A DNA stretch of 53,049 bases from Akkermansiaceae bacterium (GCA_015062005.1 SUVL01000019.1:1-53049); one strand, 5' to 3'; shown: positions 19,026 to 27,817, numbered from the stretch's first letter. Program-made: numbers and translations. The notes: generated from the letters alone by a model not told the origin.

Positions 19026-19763
19026 ATGAAAAGGAACCTCTATCTTCTTTCCCTCGGGGTGTTGGTGTGCTCCTGCACTCAATCCAGCGATGTGGTAACC
19101 GGCCATGCGCGCATTGTTCTGAAAAACCAGCCAGCGTTAGTAGCCACCCCTGCCCCCACGCCCGAACCGGTGGCTACCCCAGCCCCTGCCCCGGCACCGG
19201 AGCCCGCAGCGACGCCCGCTCCTGAGCCTACCGCAGCCCCGGCACCGGTGGAAGAGAAACCAATTCTGGCACAGAATCAACCCGCCGTCACCGAACCCGC
19301 CCCGGCTCCCGTAGAAGAAAGACCGGTTGTGACACAGAATCAACCTGCCGTCACCGAACCCGCCCCGGCTCCTGTAGAAGAAAAACCGGTTGAGGCACAG
19401 GATCAACCCGCCATCACCGAACCCGCCCCGGCTCCTGTTGCAGAGAAGCCGGAGCCGGTGAAGCCCGCTCCTGTAGCCGAGCCTGCTCCCGCAGCAGAGG
19501 AAAAACCTGCGGCTCCGCTCTTCAGCCAGAAACAGGAGACTGCGACCATTGCAACCAATACTACCCCTGCCCCGGCTCCCAGCCCGAAACCCGTTGCACA
19601 GCAGCGCGTCATCAAACCTGCCATGAGTCAGCAGCAACCAGCCGCCACTGCACCGCGTGGCGTGAATTACCGCACACCGCAGGTTACCCAGCCGGTCAAG
19701 CGTAGCTTCCCCATCATGCCCGGTCAGAACCGTGGCCTGAAAAACCGCTACAGCAACTATTAA
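19026..19763 (+). CDS. Pro/Ala-rich repeat lipoprotein
   Basis: A 245-residue probable lipoprotein: a short signal ends VLVCSC, with Cys17 as the likely lipidated residue. Residues ~38-190 are a low-complexity Pro/Ala/Glu/Val region containing three near-perfect 21-residue repeats of the type APVEEKPILAQNQPAVTEP plus a degenerate fourth. The C-terminal ~50 residues are basic and conserved-looking (GVNYRTPQVTQPVKRSFPIM, then QNRGLKNRYSNY) and may be the functional head. Such Pro-rich lipoproteins often span the periplasm or reach the cell wall, an inference here. The gene lies 31 bases after the small membrane protein gene and 5 bases before tlyA. Function unknown. Confidence 0.75.
   Translation: MKRNLYLLSLGVLVCSCTQSSDVVTGHARIVLKNQPALVATPAPTPEPVATPAPAPAPEPAATPAPEPTAAPAPVEEKPILAQNQPAVTEPAPAPVEERPVVTQNQPAVTEPAPAPVEEKPVEAQDQPAITEPAPAPVAEKPEPVKPAPVAEPAPAAEEKPAAPLFSQKQETATIATNTTPAPAPSPKPVAQQRVIKPAMSQQQPAATAPRGVNYRTPQVTQPVKRSFPIMPGQNRGLKNRYSNY
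19242..19490 (+). repeat. 63-bp in-frame tandem repeat, ~4 units
   Basis: Three 63-base units (19242-19304, 19305-19367, 19368-19430) encode near-identical 21-residue blocks beginning APVEE-P and containing Q-QPA-TEPAP. A shortened fourth unit runs to about 19490. Copy number could vary by slippage without breaking the frame. Confidence 0.8.
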
Positions 19764-19768
19764 ATTAA

Positions 19769-20497
19769 ATGGCTAAACAGCGGCTAGACGTACTGGTGGC
19801 ACAGCAGGGGCTGTGCGATTCCCGGGAACAGGCGCAGCGCCTCATCCTGGCGGGTGAGGTGAGTGTGAAGGGTCAGGTCATCACCAAGCCCGGCACCAAG
19901 GTGGATGACACCCTGCCCATTACCGTGAAGAACAAACCCCGGTACGTCAGCCGCGGCGGCCTTAAACTTGAAGGCGCTCTTAATGCATTTCCGGTCAAGG
20001 CAGAAGGTAAAATCTGCCTTGACATCGGCTCTTCCACCGGCGGATTCACCGATTGTCTGCTGCAAAACGGCGCCACACGAGTACATGCCGTCGATGTGGG
20101 CACGAACCAGCTGGTGTGGAAACTGCGCAACGATCCCCGCGTGGTGGTCAAGGAACAGTTCAACGCACGCTACATGACCCCTGCGGATCTGGGGGAGAAA
20201 GTGCAGCTCATCGTGAGCGATGTTTCCTTCATTTCTTTGACGAAAATTTTGCCTGCCGCTTACGATTGTCTGGAAGAAGGCGGCGATTTGCTGGTGCTCA
20301 TCAAGCCCCAGTTTGAACTTCAGCCGGAGGATATAGGCCCCGGCGGCATCGTGCGCGACCCTGCCCTGCACCAGCGCGCCGTGGACAAGATTCACGACTT
20401 TGTGGTGAACGAGTTGCACCGCGAATGGTGCGGCGTGGCCGATTCCCCCATCACCGGCATGGAGGGTAACAAGGAATTTCTGGCCTGGCTGCGCTGA
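19769..20497 (+). CDS. tlyA: TlyA family rRNA (cytidine-2'-O)-methyltransferase
   Basis: TlyA methylates ribose 2'-OH of cytidines in 16S and/or 23S rRNA; some homologues were described as haemolysins. The 242-residue product has an N-terminal S4 RNA-binding domain (RLDVLVAQQGLCDSREQAQRLILAGEVSVKG), a short linker with YVSRGGLKLEGAL, and an FtsJ-like Rossmann domain: LDIGSSTGGFTDCLLQNGA (SAM motif I), HAVDVGTNQL, and DVSFISLTKILPA. These are the standard TlyA features at normal length. It starts 5 bases after the repeat lipoprotein gene. It ends 6 bases before the convergent recG stop with no obvious terminator between. Confidence 0.93.
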   Translation: MAKQRLDVLVAQQGLCDSREQAQRLILAGEVSVKGQVITKPGTKVDDTLPITVKNKPRYVSRGGLKLEGALNAFPVKAEGKICLDIGSSTGGFTDCLLQNGATRVHAVDVGTNQLVWKLRNDPRVVVKEQFNARYMTPADLGEKVQLIVSDVSFISLTKILPAAYDCLEEGGDLLVLIKPQFELQPEDIGPGGIVRDPALHQRAVDKIHDFVVNELHREWCGVADSPITGMEGNKEFLAWLR

Positions 20498-20503
20498 GTG
20501 ATA

Positions 20504-22630
20504 TCAGCAGGTCACGCCGTTTTCTTCTTCAAACTGCACCAGCTCACGCAGCGGGGCGTGCTGCGGCTGCTTCAGTTCCGGGTCGGCATCCAGAATGGCC
20601 GCTGCATCCCGGTTGGCTCGGTGAATCAGGCGCATATCCCCCAGCCATTCGGTGAACTCAATGGCTCCCAACCCGCTCTGCGCAGTTCCCAGCACATCGC
20701 CCGGTCCGCGCAGGCGGAAATCTTCTTCCGCGATTTCAAACCCGTTCAAGGTGCGGCAGAGCACTTCCAGCTTCTCCCGGCCCGGTTCGCCGGGTTTGGC
20801 CCTGGAGAGCAGGATGCAGTAGCTCTTGTGCTCACCTCGGCCAATGCGACCGCGCAACTGGTGTAGCTGCGAAAGCCCGAAGGTATCCGCATCATTGATA
20901 ATCATGATGTTGGCGTTCGGTACATCCACGCCGACTTCTACCACCGTGGTGGCCACCAGTATATCGAGCAGCCCTTTGCTGAAGGCTTGCATCACCTCAT
21001 CTTTTTCTGCGGCGGGCATGCGGCCATGCAGCAGCCCCACGCGTCGCTGCGGGAAGAGTTCTTTCCAGCGGTTCAGCTCGCTGGTGGCGCTGGCCTGTTT
21101 GCGCGAGTCGCTGTCCTCCACCAGCGGTGAGACGATATAAACCTGCCTGCCGGCATCCATCTCCTTGCTCATGAAGGAAATGATTCGTTTCATATTGTCC
21201 GGGTTGCGGAGGGCGGTTGAAATTTCGCCACGATTGGCCGGCAGTTCGTCAATGATGGAAACCTCCAGATCCCCGTAGAGGGTGAGCGTAAGCGTGCGCG
21301 GAATGGGGGTGGCCGTCATGACCAGCACATCCGGGTTCACGCCGCTGGCAATAAAGCGCTCGCGCTGCTCCACGCCGAACTTGTGCTGTTCATCGATGAC
21401 GGCCAGCCCGAGATTGTGCGGGCGGTGCTTCTTGTACAGCAAGGCATGCGTGCCCACGATAATGCGCGGTGAATCATCCTGAATCCCGGCATCGAGCACC
21501 AACCCGGTATCGTCCACATGATCCGAGGTGCGCAGGGAGACTTTGATGTCGGTATGCTTCAGCAAGCGGCAGAAATTGCGGTAGTGCTGCTCCGCCAGAA
21601 TCTGGGTGGGTGCAATCATGGCAGCAATCTTGCCGCTGCCCACGGCCAGGAGCATGGCACAGAGGGCCACCAGGGTCTTGCCACTGCCTACGTCGCCCTG
21701 CAGCAGGCGGTTCATCTGGCGAGGGGTGGCCATATCCTGCCGTATTTCCTGCACACAGCGCTGCTGCGCCGCTGTAAGGCGGAACGGGAGCTCCGCCAGT
21801 AGTTCGTTCATGTAGGCATCGCAGGTGGCGGTCACCTGCCCGGGCCGCCCCTGCACCTTCCGGCGGCGCCAGGCCACGCGGAACTGCTGGTCGAAACACT
21901 CTGCAAGGGCGAATCTCAGGCGCGCCTTGCGGTGCAGTTCTTCCTCAGCCGGGAAATGGATATCGCGGATTGCCTGCCAGTAGGGATAGGCCGGGGCCAC
22001 ATCGTACCCCGGTGCAGGCAGGTCAGGAGCCAGCTGCTGCAAGGTGCGCCACACCAGGTCGCGGTATGTGCGGGCTGCCAGTCCGGGCAGCGTTTTGTAG
22101 ATGGGGACAATCCGGCTCGTATGCACGGCGGCAGCCCCCTGCCCCTCGCTCGGAGGCATCAGCGGCCCGCCCATGGCCGCTGCCACCAGCCGGTGCCCGG
22201 CATCTTCATCATCCAGTACTTCGAAATCCGGGTTGGCCATGGTCAGCTTACCGCCATAGACGCGAACCTTGCCGTAGACGGAAAGATTCATTCCCGTGGC
22301 CAGGAGCTTAGCCACATAGGGCATATTGAACCAGCGCAGATAGAGCCGCGCACCGTGCGGATCATCCACAGTGCCGGCAGCAACCTCAAAATAACGCTTG
22401 TAGGAGAAGCGCCACCCTGCGCTGTAGACGTGTATGCGTATGCAGACGGTATCACCATCCTGCAAGAGGTGAATCGGCTGGGATTTGCGTCTGTCTTCGT
22501 ACCGGCGGGGAATGCGCCGCAGAAGCTGCTGCACGGTCTCCACGCCAGCTGCTTGCAATGCTTTCAGCTCGCGCTGAGTGATACCCGCAAGCTGCTCCAG
22601 TCGGGAATCAGGCTTCAGTGCTGCGCTCAT
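20504..22630 (-). CDS. recG: ATP-dependent DNA helicase RecG
   Basis: RecG is a monomeric branch-migration helicase that regresses stalled replication forks and processes Holliday junctions and R-loops. The 708-residue product has the N-terminal helical and OB-fold wedge domain (residues ~30-190, VETVQQLLRRIPRRYEDRR), then helicase motif I GDVGSGKTLVAL, motif Ia MIAPTQILAEQHYRNF, motif II VIDEQHKFGV (DEQH), motif III MTATPIPRTLTLTLYGD, motif V VVEVGVDVPNANIM and motif VI QLRGRIGRGEHKSYC. Length and motif order are normal. Its ATG overlaps the upstream amidase stop by one base (TGATG), so translation is coupled to that gene. Confidence 0.96.
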   Translation of the reverse strand: MSAALKPDSRLEQLAGITQRELKALQAAGVETVQQLLRRIPRRYEDRRKSQPIHLLQDGDTVCIRIHVYSAGWRFSYKRYFEVAAGTVDDPHGARLYLRWFNMPYVAKLLATGMNLSVYGKVRVYGGKLTMANPDFEVLDDEDAGHRLVAAAMGGPLMPPSEGQGAAAVHTSRIVPIYKTLPGLAARTYRDLVWRTLQQLAPDLPAPGYDVAPAYPYWQAIRDIHFPAEEELHRKARLRFALAECFDQQFRVAWRRRKVQGRPGQVTATCDAYMNELLAELPFRLTAAQQRCVQEIRQDMATPRQMNRLLQGDVGSGKTLVALCAMLLAVGSGKIAAMIAPTQILAEQHYRNFCRLLKHTDIKVSLRTSDHVDDTGLVLDAGIQDDSPRIIVGTHALLYKKHRPHNLGLAVIDEQHKFGVEQRERFIASGVNPDVLVMTATPIPRTLTLTLYGDLEVSIIDELPANRGEISTALRNPDNMKRIISFMSKEMDAGRQVYIVSPLVEDSDSRKQASATSELNRWKELFPQRRVGLLHGRMPAAEKDEVMQAFSKGLLDILVATTVVEVGVDVPNANIMIINDADTFGLSQLHQLRGRIGRGEHKSYCILLSRAKPGEPGREKLEVLCRTLNGFEIAEEDFRLRGPGDVLGTAQSGLGAIEFTEWLGDMRLIHRANRDAAAILDADPELKQPQHAPLRELVQFEEENGVTC

Positions 22631-23325
22631 CAGCGGTTGGATTTGCCCTGGTTAATGCAGCGGTAGTAGTAGTCCACGCGGCTGTGGAACCATGCCCACT
22701 TGGGGCCGGGTTTGCCGTTCGTAAGCAAAGGTGCCGGGCAATTCTTGCGTGTCCAGTGGTAGTGCGGCACCACGCGGCGCAGGTTGATGCCGTAGCGCTT
22801 CATGAGCACGGCGGTGAGCTTGGCTGCGCGGTCCCAGGTGCGGAAGTGATTGTGCCCGCGGTTTTCGCACTCGCACATTTCGATGCCGATGGAGTTATGG
22901 TTACCCGCGGCGGTGCCGGCATGCCAGCCGGTCTCGCGGAGCGGCAGGTTCTGCACGCACATGAACTGGTCCACGGTGAAGTGCCAGCTGCGGTTGGTGA
23001 AAGCCCCGCGGCAGAGCGCACGGGAGTGCTGCATGGCGGTGGAGGAAGGGGAATGATTGGCCGTGCTGTGAATCGTGATGAACGCAGGGTTCAGGCGGCG
23101 GGCACCGCGGCGCTGGCGGGAGTTGGAGGGCATGATGCGCACTTTGATATTCACCTCGCGGGCCAGTCGGGAGATGCTGCGCTGCACCAGTGGCGTACGC
23201 ACCGGCTGGAATCGCACTGCCCTGGGCGTACGGAGGTAAGAATTGCGGCCTTGCTGCTGGCAACCGGTGAAAATTGCAGCTGCTCCCAGCAGCAGAGTTG
23301 CCAAAAGTTTACCGTAATGAGCCAT
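22630..23325 (-). CDS. lipoprotein N-acetylmuramoyl-L-alanine amidase (Amidase_2)
   Basis: A 231-residue zinc amidase that cleaves the bond between N-acetylmuramic acid and L-alanine in peptidoglycan or released muropeptides, like AmiD. The signal peptide ends with lipobox FTGC (Cys22), so it should be a periplasmic lipoprotein. Amidase_2 features: FITIHSTANHS (first zinc His), SWHFTVDQ, GWHAGTAAGNHNSIGIEMCE, and HYHWTRKNCPAPLL with the third zinc ligand and catalytic Lys-x-Cys-Pro. An upstream ORF extension to 23391 is rejected because the promoter at 23332-23360 puts the transcript start exactly at the ATG at 23325. It is followed directly by recG with a 1-base overlap, an unusual pairing of cell-wall and DNA-repair genes. 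Confidence 0.88.
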   Translation of the reverse strand: MAHYGKLLATLLLGAAAIFTGCQQQGRNSYLRTPRAVRFQPVRTPLVQRSISRLAREVNIKVRIMPSNSRQRRGARRLNPAFITIHSTANHSPSSTAMQHSRALCRGAFTNRSWHFTVDQFMCVQNLPLRETGWHAGTAAGNHNSIGIEMCECENRGHNHFRTWDRAAKLTAVLMKRYGINLRRVVPHYHWTRKNCPAPLLTNGKPGPKWAWFHSRVDYYYRCINQGKSNR

Positions 23326-23331
23326 GCGCGT

Positions 23332-23360
23332 ATTCTGCCATTTAGCTACCCATTTGGCAA
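23332..23360 (-). promoter_or_regulatory. promoter of amidase-recG
   Basis: TTGCCA and CAGAAT are separated by 17 bases on the minus strand. Six bases (ACGCGC) separate the -10 box from the ATG at 23325, so the predicted +1 is the A of the start codon (leaderless). Confidence 0.55.
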
Positions 23361-23401
23361 GATAAAATCCTGTCGTGCAGCAAGTTTTCAATAACAGAAA
23401 A

Positions 23402-23421
23402 GAGCCCCATGCGGGGCCCTC
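23402..23421 (-). terminator. rpiB-glyA intrinsic terminator
   Basis: On the minus strand GAG-CCCC pairs with GGGG-CTC (two-base bulge, GCAT loop), followed by TTTT (23401-23398). It lies 30 bases past the fused gene's stop. Confidence 0.7.
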
Positions 23422-23450
23422 TCCTGAAGCGTATTGCTATGCTTTCATGC

Positions 23451-25136
23451 TCAGGGCATGGGGAAGCTCTTGTTGAAGGCGGAAACCTCAGCGCGGAGCT
23501 CATCATAGGCACCGGGAGTCTCGCACACCTTCTGAGCGGCCAGGATAGCCAGGCAACGTCCGATATACTCGGCCACCTTGCGCACATCATCCTCCTTCAT
23601 GCCGCGGGTGGTCACGGCAGGCGTGCCAATGCGGATGCCGCTGGGCTTGAAGGTGGTGCCCTTGTCGTAGGGAATGGCGTTCTTGTTCACCGTGATACCC
23701 ACCTTGTCCAGAGCCACCTGGGCTTCGGCGCCGTTCAGGCCCTTGCCGCTGAGGTCAACGAGGAAGCAGTGGTTATCCGTGCCACCGGCCACGATGCGGA
23801 AGCCCAGCTGGGAGAGCTTATCGGCCATAGCCTTGGCGTTCTTCACAATCTGCTCAGCATAGGTGCGGAACCCCGGCTTGAGGCATTCGCCGAGGCAGGC
23901 AGCCTTGGCTGCAATGATGTGCATGAGCGGTCCACCCTGCAGACCGGGGAACGTGGCGCTGTCCAGCTTCTTGGCCCACTTTTCCTTGCACATGACGAGA
24001 CCGCCGCGGGGACCGCGCAGGCTCTTGTGCGTGGTGGTGGAAACGAAGTCGGCGTAGGGCACGGGGGACGGATGCACCCCGGCAGCCACCAGACCGGCGA
24101 TGTGCGCCATATCCACGAACATGATGGCGCCCACCTCGTCACAAATCTTGCGGATGCGGGCAAAATCAATCGTGCGGGAGTAGGCAGAAGCTCCGGCCAG
24201 AATGAGGGCAGGCTTCACTTCCTTGGCCTTGGCCTCCAGTGCATCGTAGTCAATCATCTCCGTCTCGGGGCTCACGCCGTAGTGCTCCACCTTGTAAGTC
24301 TTGCCGGAGAAGTTGGCAAAGAAGCCGTGGGAAAGGTGACCACCGCAGGCGAGGTCCATGGTCAGGATGGTATCGCCGGGGTTGATGCAGGCGTGGTACA
24401 CCGTCTGGTTAGCGGAGGAACCGGAGTGGGCTTGCACGTTCACGGCATCGCAGCCGAAGAGGGCCTTGGCGCGGTCGATGGCCAGCTGCTCCACCTTGTC
24501 CACTACTTCGCAGCCACCGTACCAGCGCTTGCCGGGGTAGCCTTCGGCGTACTTGTTGGTCAGGCAGGAGCCCTGAGCCTCCATCACAGCGGGAGAGGTG
24601 AAGTTTTCGGATGCAATCAGCTCAATGTTGTTGTTCTGGCGCTGGCGCTCCTCCTCGATGTAAGCCGCAAGCTCGGGGTCAGAGGCGGCGAGGGGCGAGC
24701 CGGAGCCTACCAACAGACGGTCGATGTGGCGACCGCCTTCGAAATCTGCATCGAGCCAGATGCGCAGCACTTCCTCCATCGCCTCTGCGGAAAGGAAGGC
24801 AGAGGCCACGCACAGCACGTTGGAATCATTGTGCTGGCGGGAGAATGCAGCCTCTTGCGGGGTACGGCAAAGGGTGGCGCGCACGCCCTTCCAACGGTTG
24901 GCTGCAATGCTCATGCCCAGCCCGGAAAAACAAATCAGAACACCTCGGTCGGCGCGTCCATCAACTATGCGCTTGCACACCTTGTTGGCATACTCGGCAT
25001 AGTTGCATGACTCCTTCGTAGCAGGACCCACGTCTTCCACATGGTACCCCCAGCCAGTCAGAATCTCAATGGCTGCTTCCTTCAAATCCACGCCCTTGTG
25101 GTCTGAACCGATGACGATGCTAAGTTCTGTATTCAT
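23451..25136 (-). CDS. glyA: fused ribose-5-phosphate isomerase B / serine hydroxymethyltransferase
   Basis: One uninterrupted 561-residue ORF joins two full enzymes. Residues 1-~140 are RpiB (ribose 5-P/ribulose 5-P interconversion): SDHKG with Asp12-His13, [16 protein letters not shown] with catalytic Cys69, QHNDSN with His102, and GGRHIDR with Arg136 and Arg140. After a linker of about 10 residues, SHMT starts at its normal N-terminus ([14 protein letters not shown]). It has [38 protein letters not shown] and the PLP lysine in [14 protein letters not shown] (Lys371). SHMT makes glycine and methylene-THF from serine. Both active sites look intact. No ATG lies near the junction, though a TTG there could allow internal initiation. 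It has its own promoter and terminator. Confidence 0.93.
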   Translation of the reverse strand: MNTELSIVIGSDHKGVDLKEAAIEILTGWGYHVEDVGPATKESCNYAEYANKVCKRIVDGRADRGVLICFSGLGMSIAANRWKGVRATLCRTPQEAAFSRQHNDSNVLCVASAFLSAEAMEEVLRIWLDADFEGGRHIDRLLVGSGSPLAASDPELAAYIEEERQRQNNNIELIASENFTSPAVMEAQGSCLTNKYAEGYPGKRWYGGCEVVDKVEQLAIDRAKALFGCDAVNVQAHSGSSANQTVYHACINPGDTILTMDLACGGHLSHGFFANFSGKTYKVEHYGVSPETEMIDYDALEAKAKEVKPALILAGASAYSRTIDFARIRKICDEVGAIMFVDMAHIAGLVAAGVHPSPVPYADFVSTTTHKSLRGPRGGLVMCKEKWAKKLDSATFPGLQGGPLMHIIAAKAACLGECLKPGFRTYAEQIVKNAKAMADKLSQLGFRIVAGGTDNHCFLVDLSGKGLNGAEAQVALDKVGITVNKNAIPYDKGTTFKPSGIRIGTPAVTTRGMKEDDVRKVAEYIGRCLAILAAQKVCETPGAYDELRAEVSAFNKSFPMP

Positions 25137-25166
25137 GTATTGGTGCGAAATAATACGTACGCGCGG

Positions 25167-25195
25167 ATTCTACCACACGCAGTGCAGCTAAGCAA
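25167..25195 (-). promoter_or_regulatory. rpiB-glyA promoter
   Basis: TTGCTT and TAGAAT are separated by 17 bases on the minus strand. The predicted +1 is near 25160, giving a ~24-base leader to the ATG at 25136 with no clear Shine-Dalgarno. Confidence 0.5.
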
Positions 25196-25256
25196 GCGTT
25201 ATCTGCGCAGCGCAGCGACAAATCAGCGTTTCCTGGTGCCAGGCGCGACAATAAAA

Positions 25257-25285
25257 CGGCTGTCTGGTGGTATTCCAGGCAGCCG
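25257..25285 (-). terminator. M48 gene intrinsic terminator
   Basis: CGGCTGCCTGG pairs with CCAGACAGCCG (11 bp, one wobble) around a 7-base loop on the minus strand, followed by TTTTATTG. It lies about 30 bases past the M48 stop. Confidence 0.8.
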
Positions 25286-25313
25286 CATATATTAAATCCC
25301 AATGTCAATATCC

Positions 25314-26102
25314 TTAAAGGGAAGCGCCATAGCCGCGTTTGGTGGCACATTTGGCGTATTCCGCACGGGCGGTGGGCAGCACCTTACGCATGGCGGCAAT
25401 GCGCTCAGCATCCCTCGGGTGCGTGCTCATCAACCCGGAAAGATAGCTGGTGTTGCTGCCTTCAGTAAAGCGGGACCAGAACTCCACAGCTGCATCCGGA
25501 TTATAACCTGCCCTGGCCATCAGAATCATGCCGATTCGATCTGCTTCATACTCATCGCTGCGGCTGAATGGAAGGATTACAGCATATTTGGACAGCGCTT
25601 CGTATGTTTCCGCTGATGTTTCTGTACTGGCGGCAAGTGCCGCGGAGCCGAGCTTCACGGCATTCGTCCATGACTGGCGCTCGCCGTAGTGGCGGGCAAT
25701 GGCATGGGCAATTTCATGGGATGTTACAAATGCCAGCTCTGCTTCGTTGCGCATCAGGTCCATGATGCCGCTGTACATGGCAATCTTCCCGCCCGGCAGG
25801 CAGAACGCGTTCTGTTCGTTGGAAGCAAAGACAATGAACTCCCAGGAGTACCCCTCATCCGGTGTAACGGCGGTTACATTCCGGCCTACTCTGGACAAGG
25901 CCGCATTGTAGGTTGCATTCGATGAGCGGCTGTACTGGGTTTTATATTGTTTGAACGCTTGGAGCCCCAGCGCCTGTTCATTCGAATCAGATGAAAGAAT
26001 GAACTGGGTACGACCGGTGATAGGTACCGTGCGGCAACTGTCAAAAGCCAGGAGCGCAGCAGGTATGAGCAAAACTTTGAATAGGCTGGTTACAAAACGC
26101 AT
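25314..26102 (-). CDS. M48 family metalloprotease lipoprotein
   Basis: A 262-residue zinc metallopeptidase related to LoiP/YggG and BepA, likely involved in outer-membrane or periplasmic protein quality control. The signal sequence ends at lipobox FDSC (Cys23). The zinc site is VTSHEIAHAIARHYG (HExxH), and the third ligand Glu is in SRSDEYEADRIGMILM, 60 residues later. RTQFILSS and LPGGKIAMYSGIMDLMRNEAELAFV are typical of the family. The product lacks the C-terminal TPR domain of BepA. It has its own promoter (26129-26157) and terminator and is a single-gene transcript, divergent from the lipoprotein gene at 26268. Confidence 0.92.
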   Translation of the reverse strand: MRFVTSLFKVLLIPAALLAFDSCRTVPITGRTQFILSSDSNEQALGLQAFKQYKTQYSRSSNATYNAALSRVGRNVTAVTPDEGYSWEFIVFASNEQNAFCLPGGKIAMYSGIMDLMRNEAELAFVTSHEIAHAIARHYGERQSWTNAVKLGSAALAASTETSAETYEALSKYAVILPFSRSDEYEADRIGMILMARAGYNPDAAVEFWSRFTEGSNTSYLSGLMSTHPRDAERIAAMRKVLPTARAEYAKCATKRGYGASL

Positions 26103-26128
26103 AATGTTGAGAGATTTGATGAAAGACC

Positions 26129-26157
26129 ATGCTATACTGAAAGCTGCGAGAGGTCAA
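26129..26157 (-). promoter_or_regulatory. M48 gene promoter
   Basis: TTGACC and TAGCAT are separated by 17 bases on the minus strand, with a predicted leader of about 20 bases to the ATG at 26102. Confidence 0.45.
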
Positions 26158-26231
26158 GCATATAGTTAGAAATAATAACATTCCACCATTGATAAAATGG
26201 GCATCAATTGGCGGAACTGATTCGTTTTTGC

Positions 26232-26260
26232 TTGATTTTGCATCACTTACTTGTTAGCAT
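26232..26260 (+). promoter_or_regulatory. promoter of lipoprotein 26268
   Basis: TTGATT and TAGCAT are separated by 17 bases. The -10 box ends 7 bases before the ATG at 26268, predicting a leader of 1 base. This decides the start over the ATG at 26259, which overlaps the -10 box. Confidence 0.5.
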
Positions 26261-26267
26261 GACATGC

Positions 26268-27020
26268 ATGGGGCGTATTCTCTCTCTTATACTACTGGTT
26301 CTTTGCCTGAATAGCTGTGTTTATGTGAACACCCACCGGGCCTGTGCAGATCGCGGCCGCCAATGCCAGGCTGTAATTCTGCCGGACCAGGAAAACCTGA
26401 CCATCTACCAGAAAAACGGCAAACTGTATTTGCAGGGCGTACTTACCAGCGTGCGCCGCTCGGGGCGTGATAAGGTGAGCAATTTCAGCGCAAACGATTT
26501 TTCGAGTGGACAATACATTCCCATTAAAGGCGCGCCTCAACGCTATGTCTATCGACAGATTGGCGCGGCTGACATTATTGAGGATGACGCATTCCTGCTT
26601 CTCTCAGGGAAAAGTATACCGAAGGGAGCCCGCATCATCGGCAGGCTCAATCATGCCACTGGTTACCAGATTGATTCTCTCGACTGCAACCCTGTGACAA
26701 CTCACATGCAATACGGATGGCAAGCTGAACTTCCAAAGGGGGCACGTAAGTATTACCGCAATATGGTTACCAGTGAACACCAGAATGTGGGCAGCCACCT
26801 CTGCAACACAAGGAACGGTTTCATTATCCCTGTAACTCATTCGCGCGTAAACAAGCACGCATGGTATGCCTACCCGTTGGCGGTGGGTTCTTTCGTGCTT
26901 ATCGATGTGCCCGGCACCCTGCTTGCCAATACGGTGGTGCCTGTTGCCTATGGAATCGCAGCAATCCCCTGCAGTATTTACGAGCAAGGCAAGCGCATCA
27001 TTGTCAGGGCTTCAAAATAG
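26268..27020 (+). CDS. uncharacterised lipoprotein
   Basis: A 250-residue protein with a lipoprotein signal MGRILSLILLVLCLNSC (lipidated Cys17). I do not recognise a family. The mature part looks beta-rich in its first 130 residues (ENLTIYQKNGKLYLQGVL, then FSSGQYIPIKGAPQRYVYRQ) and has a hydrophobic stretch near the C-terminus (YAYPLAVGSFVLIDVPGTLLANTVVPVAYGIAAIP, split by glycines) that could be a membrane or re-entrant segment. It ends in a basic tail (GKRIIVRASK). The start at 26268 rests on the promoter geometry; two upstream candidates (26208 TTG, 26259 ATG) would be outside or at the edge of the transcript. It converges on wecG with 5 bases between stops and no terminator. Confidence 0.7.
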   Translation: MGRILSLILLVLCLNSCVYVNTHRACADRGRQCQAVILPDQENLTIYQKNGKLYLQGVLTSVRRSGRDKVSNFSANDFSSGQYIPIKGAPQRYVYRQIGAADIIEDDAFLLLSGKSIPKGARIIGRLNHATGYQIDSLDCNPVTTHMQYGWQAELPKGARKYYRNMVTSEHQNVGSHLCNTRNGFIIPVTHSRVNKHAWYAYPLAVGSFVLIDVPGTLLANTVVPVAYGIAAIPCSIYEQGKRIIVRASK

Positions 27021-27025
27021 GAAAG

Positions 27026-27775
27026 TCAGATTTTACGAGTGAGACAATACCAGATAAAGCGGGTGTTGTGCACCAGGTATCGCTTGAACAGGCGCCGGGG
27101 TTCCTTGCACAAGCGATATAGCCATTCCAATCCATGAGAGCGAACCCAGGCAGGAGCCTGCTGCACCAGTCCAGCATGAAAATTGAATGCAGCCCCTACT
27201 CCGAAATAAAGCCCGGCGGGAAGCGATTCGCGGTGTTCAAAAAGCCAGCGTTCCTGGCGAGGACAGCCTAGGCCTACCCATATGCAGTGAGCTCCGCTCT
27301 GCCGGATGGCTGTGAGCATCCGTTCATCCTCGCCCTCAGGCCACGGGGGCATGGGTGGACAATAATGCCCAGCTATCTCTACCCCGGGATACCGCTCCAT
27401 TAATTTTTCCTTTAGCAAAGCTATAGCCTCTTCAGAACCGCCGAGCAGGAAATGCCTGATTCCAGCAGACCGCCCCTGCTCCCACATCACTTCCATTACG
27501 TCCGGGCCATACAGGCGGTTTGCAGCGGCCCCTTTGCGGCGCATCAGCCACACGATGGGCATACCATCCGGGCAGATGAAATCGAACGAGCGAAGGCCTG
27601 CTCCGTAATCAGCATCATCATGAATTGCCCGGGTGAGCACATGCACATCCGAATGCGCCACCAGCAGTGCATTCTGCGTTTCCCCCGCCAGCTTTACCCA
27701 CTCAGCCCCAGCCTCCGGCAAACTTGATATTACGTACGGAATGCCGAATATATCGATGGTAGGAAGATTGCTCAT
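27026..27775 (-). CDS. WecG/TagA/CpsF family glycosyltransferase
   Basis: A 249-residue GT26-type transferase that typically adds N-acetylmannosamine(uronate) or a hexose to an undecaprenyl-linked intermediate for envelope polysaccharide or teichoic-acid-like polymers. Family signatures: SDVHVLTRAIHDD (the catalytic-region N/SxHVL motif), DFICPDGMPIVWLMRRKG, RLYGPDVM, HFLLGGSEEAIALLKEKL, HCIWVGLGCPRQERWL (highly conserved GxPKQE-type motif, here CPRQE), and FGVGAAFNFHAG. The basic C-terminus (EPRRLFKRYLVHNTRF) is the usual membrane-associating tail. The ATG at 27775 follows a good promoter 13 bases away. The exact sugar is unknown. Confidence 0.9.
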   Translation of the reverse strand: MSNLPTIDIFGIPYVISSLPEAGAEWVKLAGETQNALLVAHSDVHVLTRAIHDDADYGAGLRSFDFICPDGMPIVWLMRRKGAAANRLYGPDVMEVMWEQGRSAGIRHFLLGGSEEAIALLKEKLMERYPGVEIAGHYCPPMPPWPEGEDERMLTAIRQSGAHCIWVGLGCPRQERWLFEHRESLPAGLYFGVGAAFNFHAGLVQQAPAWVRSHGLEWLYRLCKEPRRLFKRYLVHNTRFIWYCLTRKI

Positions 27776-27788
27776 AGACGCGGCGCCG

Positions 27789-27817
27789 AGGATACACCAT
27801 AGAAGCAGAAAAGTCAA
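27789..27817 (-). promoter_or_regulatory. promoter of the WecG-type gene
   Basis: TTGACT and TATCCT are separated by 17 bases on the minus strand, 13 bases before the ATG at 27775. The predicted leader is about 7 bases. Confidence 0.5.

Noticed and set aside
23409..25010. 533-residue open frame on the plus strand
   Set aside because: It is antisense to the RpiB-GlyA gene, a shadow of its strong codon bias.
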